Below are positions 48,774-57,186 of a stretch of DNA of 64,000 bases, piece by piece. The number at the start of each line of letters is the position of its first letter. The stretch's first letter is position 1. The stretch covers positions 201,286 through 265,285 of the forward strand of contig PAUF01000007.1 of the NCBI GenBank assembly GCA_002712715.1. Reading direction: 5' to 3'. The position numbers and the translations under genes were made by a program. This DNA comes from Flavobacteriales bacterium (GTDB taxonomy: Bacteria > Bacteroidota > Bacteroidia > Flavobacteriales > BACL11). A model generated the notes under the pieces. The model made no database searches. It had not been told where the DNA came from and saw only the letters and a list, made by a program, of their open reading frames with translations.

Positions 48774-49394
48774 TCAAATAATAATTCCTGTAATAGGGAA
48801 TAATATTATTACGAACAAAGTAAGTTGAGGGCTAATAAAAATTAATGTAATTATATATAAAATTATTTGTATTGGGTCTCTAAAGATCATTTCTAGAGAG
48901 CTCATAATGGACCATTCAACTTCTACTAAGTCAGTACTCATTCTTGAAATAATATCTCCCTTTTTTTTCTTTGTAAAAAATGACACTTGGAGTGACACCA
49001 TTTTCTTATGTATATCTGTTCTAAGATCATGCACAATATTGTTTCTTATTGGAACAAGGAAATATAAAGCGAGATAACGGAAAAAATTTCTTAAAAAAAA
49101 CATGACAATTATTAATAAGCATATATATAATAGAGCGTCAATTTTCTCGCCATTATCAATAATAGTTTGTATTTGAAAATAAAAATAATCCTTAACGGAT
49201 GAGGGATTTATTGAAAATGTAGTATCATTAATTTCATGATTTTCAATAGTGCCAAATAAAATGCCTAAAAATGGAATTACCATTGTAAGTGAGAATAATG
49301 AGAAAATAACTGTAAGAACATTAAATATTATATTTAAGATCCCGTATTTATAATACCTCAATACATATTTAAATATTTTCAAAAGGTCTTTCAT
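48774..49394 (-). CDS. ABC exporter, N-terminal fragment (membrane helices 1 to about 4)
   Basis: Upstream part of the interrupted gene, 206 residues, ending at TGA 48774-48776. Helices at about 17-45 and 84-110 flank an external loop; DLRTDIHKKMVSLQVSFFTKKKKGDIISRMSTDL is the conserved intracellular loop 1 of MsbA-type proteins. Start is supported by the perfect -7 element 5 bases upstream. Confidence 0.6.
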   Translation of the reverse strand: MKDLLKIFKYVLRYYKYGILNIIFNVLTVIFSLFSLTMVIPFLGILFGTIENHEINDTTFSINPSSVKDYFYFQIQTIIDNGEKIDALLYICLLIIVMFFLRNFFRYLALYFLVPIRNNIVHDLRTDIHKKMVSLQVSFFTKKKKGDIISRMSTDLVEVEWSIMSSLEMIFRDPIQIILYIITLIFISPQLTLFVIILFPITGIII

Positions 49395-49399
49395 TGATG

Positions 49400-49407
49400 C
49401 AAATGTA
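49400..49407 (-). promoter_or_regulatory. -7 promoter element of the ABC exporter
   Basis: Minus strand reads TACATTTG, an exact TAnnTTTG match, 5 bases before the ATG, giving a leaderless or nearly leaderless mRNA. Confidence 0.55.
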
Positions 49408-49428
49408 ATGATAAGAAAATAGAAAAGC

Positions 49429-49436
49429 TATCTTTG
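49429..49436 (+). promoter_or_regulatory. -7 promoter element of rbfA
   Basis: TATCTTTG, an exact TAnnTTTG match, 4 bases before the rbfA ATG; transcription should begin at the start codon. Opposed to the ABC exporter element 21 bases away. Confidence 0.6.
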
Positions 49437-49440
49437 CAGT

Positions 49441-49779
49441 ATGGAAACTACACGACAGCAAAAGGTATCTAAGGCTATTTTAAAAGAATTATCTTTTATT
49501 TTTCAAAAGGAAACAAGACAGTTTTTAGGAAATATTCTAGTGACAATAACATCAGCAAGAGTCTCTCCAGATTTGTCTGTTGCTAAAATATATCTCAGCA
49601 TTTTCCCAGCAAAGGATCCTGATGAATCTTTACAAGTTTTAAATAATAACAAGAAGTATTTTCGAACTATTTTAGCGCAATCTGTAAAAAATCAATTGAG
49701 AATTATACCAGAGTTAATATTTTACTTGGATGATTCCGCTGAGTATGCTGAGCAAATTGAATCGTTATTAAAAAAATAA
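49441..49779 (+). CDS. rbfA: Ribosome-binding factor A
   Basis: Small KH-fold protein that binds the 30S subunit during late 16S rRNA maturation and cold adaptation. The 112-residue sequence has METTRQQKVSKAILKELSFIFQKE at its start, followed by the conserved TSARVSPDLSVAKIYLSIFP strand pair and a C-terminal LRIIPELIFYLDDS, the family's hallmark. A permease gene follows 10 bases later, probably in the same transcript. Confidence 0.93.
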   Translation: METTRQQKVSKAILKELSFIFQKETRQFLGNILVTITSARVSPDLSVAKIYLSIFPAKDPDESLQVLNNNKKYFRTILAQSVKNQLRIIPELIFYLDDSAEYAEQIESLLKK

Positions 49780-49789
49780 TAATTCAATA

Positions 49790-51007
49790 ATGATATCCTC
49801 ACTTTATATAGCTCTTAAATATTTTGGCAATTCAAAAGTCAAACATGTTGTTAATTTAGTATCATACATTTCATGGGTAGGGGTTGCCATAATAACAGCT
49901 TGTCTAGTAATTATTTTATCTGTAGTCAATGGATTTGAAAAGCAAGTTGTTAAGACTTATAACTCGTATTACCCTGATATTGAAATCAAATCGGTTAACT
50001 ATAATACATTTGATGCTGAGAGGTTAACTCATATCTTATTAGAATTAGGAGATCATATTAAGGTATCGTCATCTATTTTAGAAGAAAGAGCTCTTTTATT
50101 TTATAATAATGTGAGAGTTGTTTCTAATATTATTGGGGCTGATAGAAAATATTTGGAGATTTTAACTAACCAAGACACTTCTTTAATTAAAGGTTTTTTA
50201 GATGAGAAATCCGAAACTTCTATTTTAGGAAACACTTTGATGTTTAGTATTGGAGCAAATGTTTTTGCAACAGATGAGATAGAGTGTTATGTTCCTAAGT
50301 CAGAATCAAAAGTGCTAACATCTCTAGATGACTTTAAGATATTTTTTGTTCGGCCTACATCGTATATTACTAAGCCCGCTAGAGTTGATGATAACTTTAT
50401 AATAATGCCATTGACTAATGTTCAAAAAATTTTAGATAAAAAAAATCAAATTTCGTCAATTCAAATAGATTTTAATGAGGGCTCAGACCTTACTAACATC
50501 AAAGAAAAAATTGCTAGCATGCTTGAGGAAGAATTTGTAGTCATAACGAAATATGAACAGAATAAATTTCTTTATAAATTGTTAAATTCTGAGAAATTAA
50601 TTACATTTATAATACTAATATTTGTGTTGTTATTAATTTTTTTCAACGTTATAAGCTCTATTAGCATGTTGATTATTCATAAGAAGTCTGATATTAAAAT
50701 TTTATCTTTTTTAGGAGCTTCAAAATCCTTTATTCGTTGGGTGTTTTTTTATAAAGGTTTTCTTGGGGTGTTTTTTGGCAGCATTATTGGAATTTCATTT
50801 GGGATATTAATTTCTTTTGTTCAGAGCTATTTTAGCATAATTAAATTCAGGGGAGCTGGAGATGGTTCTTTAATTCCATATCCAATAAATATTTCTTTCT
50901 ATGATGTTTTTTTAATAGAACTGATTGTTCTTATAATGGGAACTTGTATTACATTCATTCCTACAATTTTATTAGTAAATAAGATAGTTAGAAAACAAAA
51001 TCTTTGA
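49790..51007 (+). CDS. LolC/LolE-type lipoprotein-releasing ABC permease
   Basis: Membrane subunit of the lipoprotein-sorting ABC system that releases outer-membrane lipoproteins to the periplasmic carrier. One N-terminal helix (about 20-45), a periplasmic domain to about 265, then three helices (about 268-295, 315-345, 370-395) of the FtsX type. VSYISWVGVAIITACLVIILSVVNGFE is the conserved N-terminal helix; SFLGASKSFIRWVFFYKG is the coupling helix. 405 residues. No LolD ATPase lies beside it. Its end overlaps dusB by 20 bases, tail to tail. Confidence 0.9.
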   Translation: MISSLYIALKYFGNSKVKHVVNLVSYISWVGVAIITACLVIILSVVNGFEKQVVKTYNSYYPDIEIKSVNYNTFDAERLTHILLELGDHIKVSSSILEERALLFYNNVRVVSNIIGADRKYLEILTNQDTSLIKGFLDEKSETSILGNTLMFSIGANVFATDEIECYVPKSESKVLTSLDDFKIFFVRPTSYITKPARVDDNFIIMPLTNVQKILDKKNQISSIQIDFNEGSDLTNIKEKIASMLEEEFVVITKYEQNKFLYKLLNSEKLITFIILIFVLLLIFFNVISSISMLIIHKKSDIKILSFLGASKSFIRWVFFYKGFLGVFFGSIIGISFGILISFVQSYFSIIKFRGAGDGSLIPYPINISFYDVFLIELIVLIMGTCITFIPTILLVNKIVRKQNL

Positions 51008-51980
51008 ATTTCTCTTTGACCTCTTCTAAAGTTTCAATGATTTCTTGAGTTGATTCGGCAGTTACCATTCTGATGCGATAGTTTTTAAAATTAGGAATTG
51101 CTTTAAAATAATTAGTATAATGCCTTTTCATTTCGGCAATTCCTAATGTTTCCCCTTTCCATTTAATTGAGTGTATGAGGTGTCTTTTACATGTCTCAAT
51201 TCTTAAATTTAAGCTGGGTTTTTTTAAGTAAGTATCGGTTTTCAAGTAGTGCTTTATTTCATTAAAAATCCAAGGATAACCAATTGAAGCTCTGCCAATC
51301 ATAGCTCCATCAAGTCCGTAAATGTTTTTCATTTCTTTTGCTCTTTCGGGCGTATTAACATCTCCATTGCCAAATACTGGAATATGCATTCTTGGATTAT
51401 TTTTAACTTCCGCAATTAAAGTCCAGTCAGCAACTCCTTTATACATTTGTTTTCTAGTCCTTCCATGAATAGATATTGCTTTTATGCCTACATCTTGAAG
51501 TCTTTCAGCTACTTCAACAATATGCATTGAGTTTTCATCCCATCCCAACCTAGTTTTAACTGTTACAGGTATTTTTGTTGAATTAACAATCTGCTTAGTC
51601 ATTTCAACCATTTTTGGAATATCTCGAAGTATTCCCGCGCCTGCGCCTTTATTTGCAACTTTTTTAACTGGGCATCCGTAATTAATATCAATGATTTCAG
51701 GATTTGCTTTTTCACAAATTTTGGTAGCTTCTTTCATAGAGTCAATGTTGTTGCCAAAAATTTGAATCCCTATTGGTCTTTCAAAATCATATATATCAAG
51801 TTTTTGAGTGCTTTTTTCAGCATCTCTGATTAATCCTTCAGATGAGATAAACTCAGTGTACATTACATCAGCACCATTTTCTTTACATAAAGCTCTAAAT
51901 GGAGGATCACTGACATCTTCCATAGGAGCAAGTAGAAGAGGAAACTCTCCTAATTCTATATTTCCTATTTTTACAGACAT
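50988..51980 (-). CDS. dusB: tRNA-dihydrouridine synthase
   Basis: FMN enzyme that reduces uridines in the tRNA D-loop. LAPMEDVSDPPFRALC is the flavin-binding start, DINYGCPVKKVANKGAGAGIL carries the catalytic cysteine in GCP, and FGNGDVNTPERAKEM and MIGRASIGYPWIF are the C-terminal phosphate-binding segments. 330 residues, DusB-type. Convergent with the LolC/E-type gene, overlapping its last 20 bases, the largest such overlap in the window. A perfect -7 element lies 7 bases upstream of the ATG. Confidence 0.93.
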   Translation of the reverse strand: MSVKIGNIELGEFPLLLAPMEDVSDPPFRALCKENGADVMYTEFISSEGLIRDAEKSTQKLDIYDFERPIGIQIFGNNIDSMKEATKICEKANPEIIDINYGCPVKKVANKGAGAGILRDIPKMVEMTKQIVNSTKIPVTVKTRLGWDENSMHIVEVAERLQDVGIKAISIHGRTRKQMYKGVADWTLIAEVKNNPRMHIPVFGNGDVNTPERAKEMKNIYGLDGAMIGRASIGYPWIFNEIKHYLKTDTYLKKPSLNLRIETCKRHLIHSIKWKGETLGIAEMKRHYTNYFKAIPNFKNYRIRMVTAESTQEIIETLEEVKEKFKDFVF

Positions 51981-51987
51981 ATTACTA

Positions 51988-51995
51988 CAAAAATA
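51988..51995 (-). promoter_or_regulatory. -7 promoter element of dusB
   Basis: Minus strand reads TATTTTTG, an exact TAnnTTTG match, 7 bases before the dusB ATG. The CPBP protease gene starts 10 bases on the other side, so its own promoter must overlap. Confidence 0.5.
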
Positions 51996-52004
51996 AGTAA
52001 ACCA

Positions 52005-52892
52005 ATGAAGCTAAAAACTTTTTTATTAAATAAATCCCAAGGATTTAAATTAACTTTTTTCTTTGTGATTGTTTTATGTGTAGCTTTTTTTACGTCTCTT
52101 TTTATGGGTTTTTTTATTGAAGATGACATAAAAAAATTAATCAGCAATATTTTTGATCAAAGGGTTCATATAATAATTAATTTTTTGTTTATACTCATTT
52201 TACCAGTGTATATTTTATCTTTTTTTGAGAGGACTAGAATGAGTGATTTAGTAGGGCTGAATAGCAACTTTATTAATAAACAAGTTTTATTTTTAATAAT
52301 GTCAATTATCAGTATCCAACCTTTTATTGTATACACTGTATATTTAAACTCTGAATTTATATTTTCGGTTTTTAGTCAATTACCTGAAATGATCTCTTTC
52401 TTTGAGAAGATGGAAGAGCAAGCGAATGCATTTATACAGAACTTATTGAATCAGGAAGGTTACCATAATCTAACTATCAATATTGTGTTATTAGCGATTT
52501 TGCCTGCAATTGGTGAAGAGCTATTTTTTAGAGGCATTATTCAGAAAAAACTAACTTATATAATTATTAATCCTCATCTAGCTATTCTAATTACCTCAAT
52601 TGTTTTTTCAGCTATTCATTTGCAGTTTTTTGGATTTCTTCCTCGATTAATTTTAGGATTGGCCTTGGGATACTTTTTTTATTATTCTAAAAATTTATGG
52701 ATGCCCATATTAGCACATTTTACACATAACGCTTTATCCGTATTTGCTTTATTTTTTACGAAACATGAATTGAGTGAGACCCCATTAGAATTAAATGAGG
52801 ATAATATTAATCTTCCACCAGTTTTTGCCAGTATATTCTTTTTTGTGATTTTCTTTTATTTATTTATAAAAGTATATAAAAATGAAAAATAG
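52005..52892 (+). CDS. CPBP-family intramembrane metalloprotease
   Basis: Integral membrane protease of the Abi/CAAX-prenyl-endopeptidase-like family. The motif EExxxR is Glu171, Glu172, Arg176 in IGEELFFRGIIQKK, the second motif HLQFFGFLPRLILGL supplies a histidine and the third LAHFTHNALSV another. About six to eight helices in 295 residues. Roles range from bacteriocin immunity to processing, and no partner gene is evident. Its stop directly abuts the stop of the convergent exbD gene at 52893. Confidence 0.9.
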   Translation: MKLKTFLLNKSQGFKLTFFFVIVLCVAFFTSLFMGFFIEDDIKKLISNIFDQRVHIIINFLFILILPVYILSFFERTRMSDLVGLNSNFINKQVLFLIMSIISIQPFIVYTVYLNSEFIFSVFSQLPEMISFFEKMEEQANAFIQNLLNQEGYHNLTINIVLLAILPAIGEELFFRGIIQKKLTYIIINPHLAILITSIVFSAIHLQFFGFLPRLILGLALGYFFYYSKNLWMPILAHFTHNALSVFALFFTKHELSETPLELNEDNINLPPVFASIFFFVIFFYLFIKVYKNEK

Positions 52893-53369
52893 CTATTCTC
52901 TTTTTTTGGTAGAGTAGTTAATTTTGAGAGCTTCTGCTTTTCTCAACTGAGTTTTTACTTCGGTTACTATACCCATAGTTACGTCTTCATCTGCTTTTAT
53001 TGATGTTGTCATTCGAGAAATGAGCTTCTCATCTTTTTTTGCTTGCTCGTCTTTAACCCACTGATAGATTTTGCTAACATCTTTTCTTCTATATAGTTTA
53101 TCATCAAGTTGAATACAAGGAAGTCGTCCAAATTTATCTTGTTGTGATTCTATTGGGCTCCCAATATAAATATAATTTACTAGGGATTTTTTTTCTAATT
53201 TTTTCACCTCCGACGCTTTTGGTTGTGATACAGTCATTTGAAGCGTAACTTCACGCAAAACAGTTGTTACCATAAAAAAGAACAATAGCATAAAGACTAT
53301 GTCTGGCAATGAAGCTGTTGAGATTGCCGCCATTTTTTTACCATTATTTCCTTTTTTAAATTTACTCAT
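52893..53369 (-). CDS. ExbD/TolR family biopolymer transport protein (second copy)
   Basis: 158 residues: one membrane helix (about 21-43) with the key aspartate in LPDIVFMLLFFFMV, and a periplasmic domain. It starts one base after the stop of the first exbD gene. Two ExbD-type proteins beside one ExbB is the usual Bacteroidota layout. The periplasmic part contains PCIQLDDKLYRRKDV and MTTSIKADEDVTMGIV, which resembles the C-terminal TonB-motor domain. Proton-motive force transduction for outer-membrane uptake is the likely role. Confidence 0.9.
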   Translation of the reverse strand: MSKFKKGNNGKKMAAISTASLPDIVFMLLFFFMVTTVLREVTLQMTVSQPKASEVKKLEKKSLVNYIYIGSPIESQQDKFGRLPCIQLDDKLYRRKDVSKIYQWVKDEQAKKDEKLISRMTTSIKADEDVTMGIVTEVKTQLRKAEALKINYSTKKRE

Positions 53370-53370
53370 T

Positions 53371-54210
53371 TTAGTTTGCTTTAGTTTCTGCCTCAGAAAT
53401 TTTCATTGGATACCTTTTCTTAATATACTCTTGATCACAATTTGGAAGTTGAGAGAACTCCATTCCGTATTTTTCTATTGCATACTCTCTTCTTATTTCG
53501 TTATATGCTTGAGTCAGCAAATTTTGCACTTCTATATATACTTTATAAGATGTGCCTTCTTGATTTTGAAGAGAGACAATAGCTTTTTGAGGATTATCTG
53601 AAGACGACTCATCCGCCAAAGGATTTAATTTATAATTATATTCATATCTAACTTTACCTTTAAAGGGACTTTTCTGCCATGAAATATTTCCTTCATCATC
53701 TGTTGTTCTAACTTGCTTCTTATTTTTATTTAGTTCTTTAATTAAAGGTTCATTTCCGCACAAACCATCACAACTTACAAAAACATCATTTTTCGTCAGG
53801 TCACCGTACCAACATCCATTAACAACTTTTGCGCATTTATCTTCACTTGGTGCGTATTGAAATTCGCTAATATTTCTTCTGTTATTTATGAATTTCTTTA
53901 ATTCTTCTAATAGAGGTTTTTTTGCTCCATTTTCGATGATGTTATATGTCCCTGATGCATCTATTTCTACTTTATTTGTTGGAACTCCCTGTCCAGCTAA
54001 AACCTTATTATTTTTATTTACAAGAACAACAAATATATTTCTTTTGTGAACTTCAGGCGTTTCAATTTTTTCTTCAGGCATTGGAGGTAGTTTTCTTGAA
54101 ATACCACTATCAACATCCATTGTTGTAGTTGCTAAAAAGAAAATAAGTAACAAGAAAGCTATGTCTGCCATCGATCCTGCGTTTATTTCTGGTAATCCTC
54201 TTCTTGCCAT
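53371..54210 (-). CDS. ExbD/TolR family biopolymer transport protein with long periplasmic part
   Basis: 279 residues; one helix (about 14-32) with the proton-carrying aspartate in SMADIAFLLLIFFLATTTM. The rest is longer than usual, with an insertion of about 75 residues (about 118-195) holding EDKCAKVVNGCWYGDLTKNDVF and four or more cysteines, so disulfide-linked structure is likely in the periplasm. It ends before the short exbD and follows the unknown membrane gene by 2 bases. Confidence 0.88.
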   Translation of the reverse strand: MARRGLPEINAGSMADIAFLLLIFFLATTTMDVDSGISRKLPPMPEEKIETPEVHKRNIFVVLVNKNNKVLAGQGVPTNKVEIDASGTYNIIENGAKKPLLEELKKFINNRRNISEFQYAPSEDKCAKVVNGCWYGDLTKNDVFVSCDGLCGNEPLIKELNKNKKQVRTTDDEGNISWQKSPFKGKVRYEYNYKLNPLADESSSDNPQKAIVSLQNQEGTSYKVYIEVQNLLTQAYNEIRREYAIEKYGMEFSQLPNCDQEYIKKRYPMKISEAETKAN

Positions 54211-54212
54211 AT

Positions 54213-55439
54213 TTATATGTTTGTATTTATTGTTCTAACAAAATATGCAATCATCCCCCAGACTATTAACAGGCACGCTATTAAAATTAGATACAGGGTC
54301 ATAGTGATTAATATTCCTCCAATAGTTCCATCGGAAGAAATTATAGAGAAGCTAACCACTGATATTAATCCTAAAAATGTAAATAGAATTTTTCTAATAA
54401 ATTTCCAACCTAGATTAATAATATTCATAATAATTTTAGTTATTAAACTAACAAAAACCCCTAGTAATGAGGATATTATTGCAATTATAAATACCCCTAA
54501 TAACATATTTATAATTGTAGTATTGTAGACGTCATTGAATAGCCAAACATCCCCAATAATCCATCCTATTAAAATAGCTCCGCATATAATCCCAAAAGAA
54601 GTCAAAAGTCTTATAAAATAAGATGATCCATGGTTAGTAAAATTTTTAATCAGATTTAGTATAATGCTAATAAAAATTCCAATTATAGCTAAAACAAATG
54701 TAAAAGTGAATATCCCTAGTAATGAACTAATGAAACCAGTATCATTCGCATTTATAAAAGTTCTTGTGTCTCCTTGACCAAGAACTACATCAAATTCGCC
54801 AAATAACCACAGATCTCCAATAATCCATCCGAATAAAATAATTAAACCCACCACTCCAAACTTTATAGATGAGATTACCATATGTTTAGCTCCAAAGAAT
54901 GAGATTTTAGAAAACCAACTAATTCCACCAAAACTAATAATGCTTAAGAAAACGGTTACTAATAACATTATAGGATTCCATATAGGCCCCATAATTGAAG
55001 TTACTGTTAGTTTTTCGCTATCATTTATTTCAGGGTTTATTGATTCAGGATTAGTCCAGTGATTCCATTCTAAAGGAACAGCCTCATCTATATTTAAAGC
55101 TAATTTAGTCCATTCATGTGGTTGAGAAACAAACATTGTCTCATTACATAATTCAAAGAAACTTAGTTTGTTAGGCATATCGGAATTTATAGGATTATTC
55201 ATAATTAGAATCACATCTAGAAGAAAAATCCAATATACTAATCCCCATAGTGATCCGAATATTAGCTGTTTTCCAGCCTTTGGGTCTCTACTCTTGATAA
55301 TAAATCCTGCTGGGAGCGCGAAAAAAGGAAGCAATCTGGATATTAATCCATAAGGCTTTTTATTCGCTAGATTAACTATAACTGTAGCAAAAATAAATAT
55401 TAATGCAAGGGATAATATTATCCAAAGTATTACAGTCAT
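54213..55439 (-). CDS. Unrecognised multi-helix membrane protein with an internal duplication, in the exb operon
   Basis: 408 residues, about nine to ten hydrophobic helices. Residues 204-213 (GWIIGDLWLF) and 292-301 (GWIIGDVWLF) are near-identical 88 residues apart, each followed by a polar loop and SSLLG/LLGVF, so a two-helix unit was duplicated. Early residues 28-60 have GLISRLLPFFALPAGFIIKS, a helical hairpin. A long external loop (about 82-150) is rich in Asn/Trp/Glu (EWNHWTNPESINPEINDSE). I know no named family; similar genes between exbB and exbD occur in the phylum. Gaps to both neighbours are 2-7 bases, so it belongs to the operon. Confidence 0.75.
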   Translation of the reverse strand: MTVILWIILSLALIFIFATVIVNLANKKPYGLISRLLPFFALPAGFIIKSRDPKAGKQLIFGSLWGLVYWIFLLDVILIMNNPINSDMPNKLSFFELCNETMFVSQPHEWTKLALNIDEAVPLEWNHWTNPESINPEINDSEKLTVTSIMGPIWNPIMLLVTVFLSIISFGGISWFSKISFFGAKHMVISSIKFGVVGLIILFGWIIGDLWLFGEFDVVLGQGDTRTFINANDTGFISSLLGIFTFTFVLAIIGIFISIILNLIKNFTNHGSSYFIRLLTSFGIICGAILIGWIIGDVWLFNDVYNTTIINMLLGVFIIAIISSLLGVFVSLITKIIMNIINLGWKFIRKILFTFLGLISVVSFSIISSDGTIGGILITMTLYLILIACLLIVWGMIAYFVRTINTNI

Positions 55440-55446
55440 TTAATTA

Positions 55447-56493
55447 TTATTTTCTTCTTTTTCTAGAAGGTTTGTTACTATGAACTACTAATAGGTCAAC
55501 TAAACTGATTGATGCATCTTCCATTTCATTAACAATACCATCTACTTTAGAAATTAGATAATTATAAAATAATTGTAATATCATAGCAACTATAAGACCA
55601 AAAACTGTAGTAAGTAAGGCTACTTTGATACCACCTGCTACTAGAGAAGGTGAAATGTCTCCAGCTCCTTCTATCGCATCAAAAGCTCCGATCATTCCAA
55701 TAACTGTTCCCATGAATCCTAACATGGGAGCTAATGCTATAAATAATGAAATCCAAGAAAGACCTTTTTCTAATTGTCCCATTTGGACTCCTCCATATGC
55801 AACGATAGATTTTTCTACTTGATCTATGCCTTCTGAAGATCTGTCTAGTCCTTGATAGAAAATTGAAGCAATAGGGCCTCTAGTATTTCTGCAAATTTCT
55901 TTAGCTGATTCTAGTCCTTTTTTGTTTAAGGCTTCTTCAACATTTCCTAGTAATTTTTGAGAATTTGTTGAAGATAGGTTTAAATAAATTATTCTTTCAA
56001 TTACAAGAGCTAGTCCAAAAATTAAACAAAGAAGAACTATTGACATGAAGAACGCTCCTCCCTCATAAAATTTATCTTTTAAAACTCGAGTCCAACTTTT
56101 TTCCTCAATGACTTCTTCTCCACTATCATTCATCATATCTTCTCCACCATTACTAATCACATCTTCACTGCTGTCACTAATCATTATATCTTCTCCGCTG
56201 TCACTCATCATCTCATCTTCAGTTTCATCACTTATTAACGCCTCCTCAATTTCATCATTAAACTCATCAATAATTTCCTCCATTTCAGCTTCCATCTCTT
56301 CTGAAATAGCTTCAATTTCTTCAGAGAATTCTTCAATAATATCCTCCGTCTCGCTAATGATGTCTTCCATCTCTTCAGCAGCCTCTTCTAAACTTTCTAT
56401 CTCTTCAGTTCCAAAAATACTAAATTGAGATTTTGACTCTATAGAGGTAAAAAAGAATGCGAACAAAGTTATTAATACTAGTAATTTTTTCAT
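55447..56493 (-). CDS. MotA/TolQ/ExbB proton channel with a highly acidic N-terminal periplasmic segment
   Basis: Stator subunit of a proton-driven energy transducer. Residues 1-22 are a signal peptide; residues 23-131 contain no Lys, Arg or His and about 45 Asp/Glu, in short EE-x-E and SDSGED-type repeats; helix 1 is at about 145-170; the TolQ core LEKGLSWISLFIALAPMLGFMGTVIGMIGAFDAI and LLTTVFGLIVAMILQLFYNY carries the two conserved channel helices. The charged segment lies outside the cytoplasm, so it may bind cations or positively charged partners. Head of the exb operon, with its own -7 element. Confidence 0.9.
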   Translation of the reverse strand: MKKLLVLITLFAFFFTSIESKSQFSIFGTEEIESLEEAAEEMEDIISETEDIIEEFSEEIEAISEEMEAEMEEIIDEFNDEIEEALISDETEDEMMSDSGEDIMISDSSEDVISNGGEDMMNDSGEEVIEEKSWTRVLKDKFYEGGAFFMSIVLLCLIFGLALVIERIIYLNLSSTNSQKLLGNVEEALNKKGLESAKEICRNTRGPIASIFYQGLDRSSEGIDQVEKSIVAYGGVQMGQLEKGLSWISLFIALAPMLGFMGTVIGMIGAFDAIEGAGDISPSLVAGGIKVALLTTVFGLIVAMILQLFYNYLISKVDGIVNEMEDASISLVDLLVVHSNKPSRKRRK

Positions 56494-56521
56494 TTTATAG
56501 TTATTTTATTTATTAGATACG

Positions 56522-56529
56522 CAAATGTA
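56522..56529 (-). promoter_or_regulatory. -7 promoter element of the exb operon
   Basis: Minus strand reads TACATTTG, an exact TAnnTTTG match, 28 bases before the ATG at 56493. Confidence 0.55.
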
Positions 56530-56549
56530 TAAAAAATATACATTTAATT

Positions 56550-57152
56550 TTAGCTTGTATATGAATTAAACTTTCTATTAACTTCTTCCCAATTTATTAG
56601 GTTAAAGAAAGCTTCAATATAATCAGGCCTTCTATTTTGATAATTAAGATAATAAGCGTGTTCCCAAACATCTAAACATAAAATTGGATTTCCACCACAT
56701 GAAGATGGCATCAGCGGATTATCCTGATTAGGAGTAGAACAGACACAAAGTTTACCTTCTTTCACACATAACCACGCCCAACCAGAACCAAACCTTGTTG
56801 CAGCGGCATTGGAAAACTCAGTTTTAAAGTTTTCAAAACTTCCAAAGTCTCGTTTTATAGCTTCCGCTATGTCTCCAGAAGGAATTCCTCCACCATTAGG
56901 AGAAATAATAGCCCAAAAAAGGCAATGATTATAATATCCTCCACCGTTATTTCTAACCGCATTATTGATATTAGGATTTTGACAAATTTCTTCAATAGTT
57001 TTACCTTCTAGTTCGGTGTTCTTAATAGCGTTATTAAGATTATTAGTGTATCCATTGTGATGTTTGCTATGGTGAATTTCCATAGTTCTAGCGTCTATAT
57101 GCGGCTCTAAGTCCTCATAATTATATGTTAATTTTGGTAATTCGAATGACAT
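56550..57152 (-). CDS. Superoxide dismutase (Fe/Mn family)
   Basis: Removes superoxide in the cytoplasm. [32 protein letters not shown] gives the first two metal histidines and the helix-1 signature; [18 protein letters not shown] supplies the Asp and His ligands. FGSGWAWLC is the conserved dimer region. 200 residues is normal for this family. The ATG at 57152 is chosen; an upstream in-frame start (57233) would add a hydrophobic tail overlapping the sulfotransferase gene and lies beyond the promoter. Fe versus Mn use cannot be told. Confidence 0.93.
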   Translation of the reverse strand: MSFELPKLTYNYEDLEPHIDARTMEIHHSKHHNGYTNNLNNAIKNTELEGKTIEEICQNPNINNAVRNNGGGYYNHCLFWAIISPNGGGIPSGDIAEAIKRDFGSFENFKTEFSNAAATRFGSGWAWLCVKEGKLCVCSTPNQDNPLMPSSCGGNPILCLDVWEHAYYLNYQNRRPDYIEAFFNLINWEEVNRKFNSYTS

Positions 57153-57178
57153 AAATTTTATTTTTAAGTTATTAAAAG

Positions 57179-57186
57179 CAAAGATA
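57179..57186 (-). promoter_or_regulatory. -7 promoter element of the superoxide dismutase gene
   Basis: Minus strand reads TATCTTTG, an exact TAnnTTTG match, 26 bases before the ATG and just after the stop of the sulfotransferase gene. It supports the 57152 start. Confidence 0.6.

Noticed and set aside
48774-48776. TGA recoded as tryptophan
   Set aside because: TGA is used as a normal stop in other genes here (uppP, the LolC/E-type permease, FAH), and tryptophan is written TGG.
56108-56428. Plus-strand frame rich in Ser and Ile
   Set aside because: It is the antisense of the Glu/Asp-rich tract of exbB; the codon repetition alone explains the open frame.
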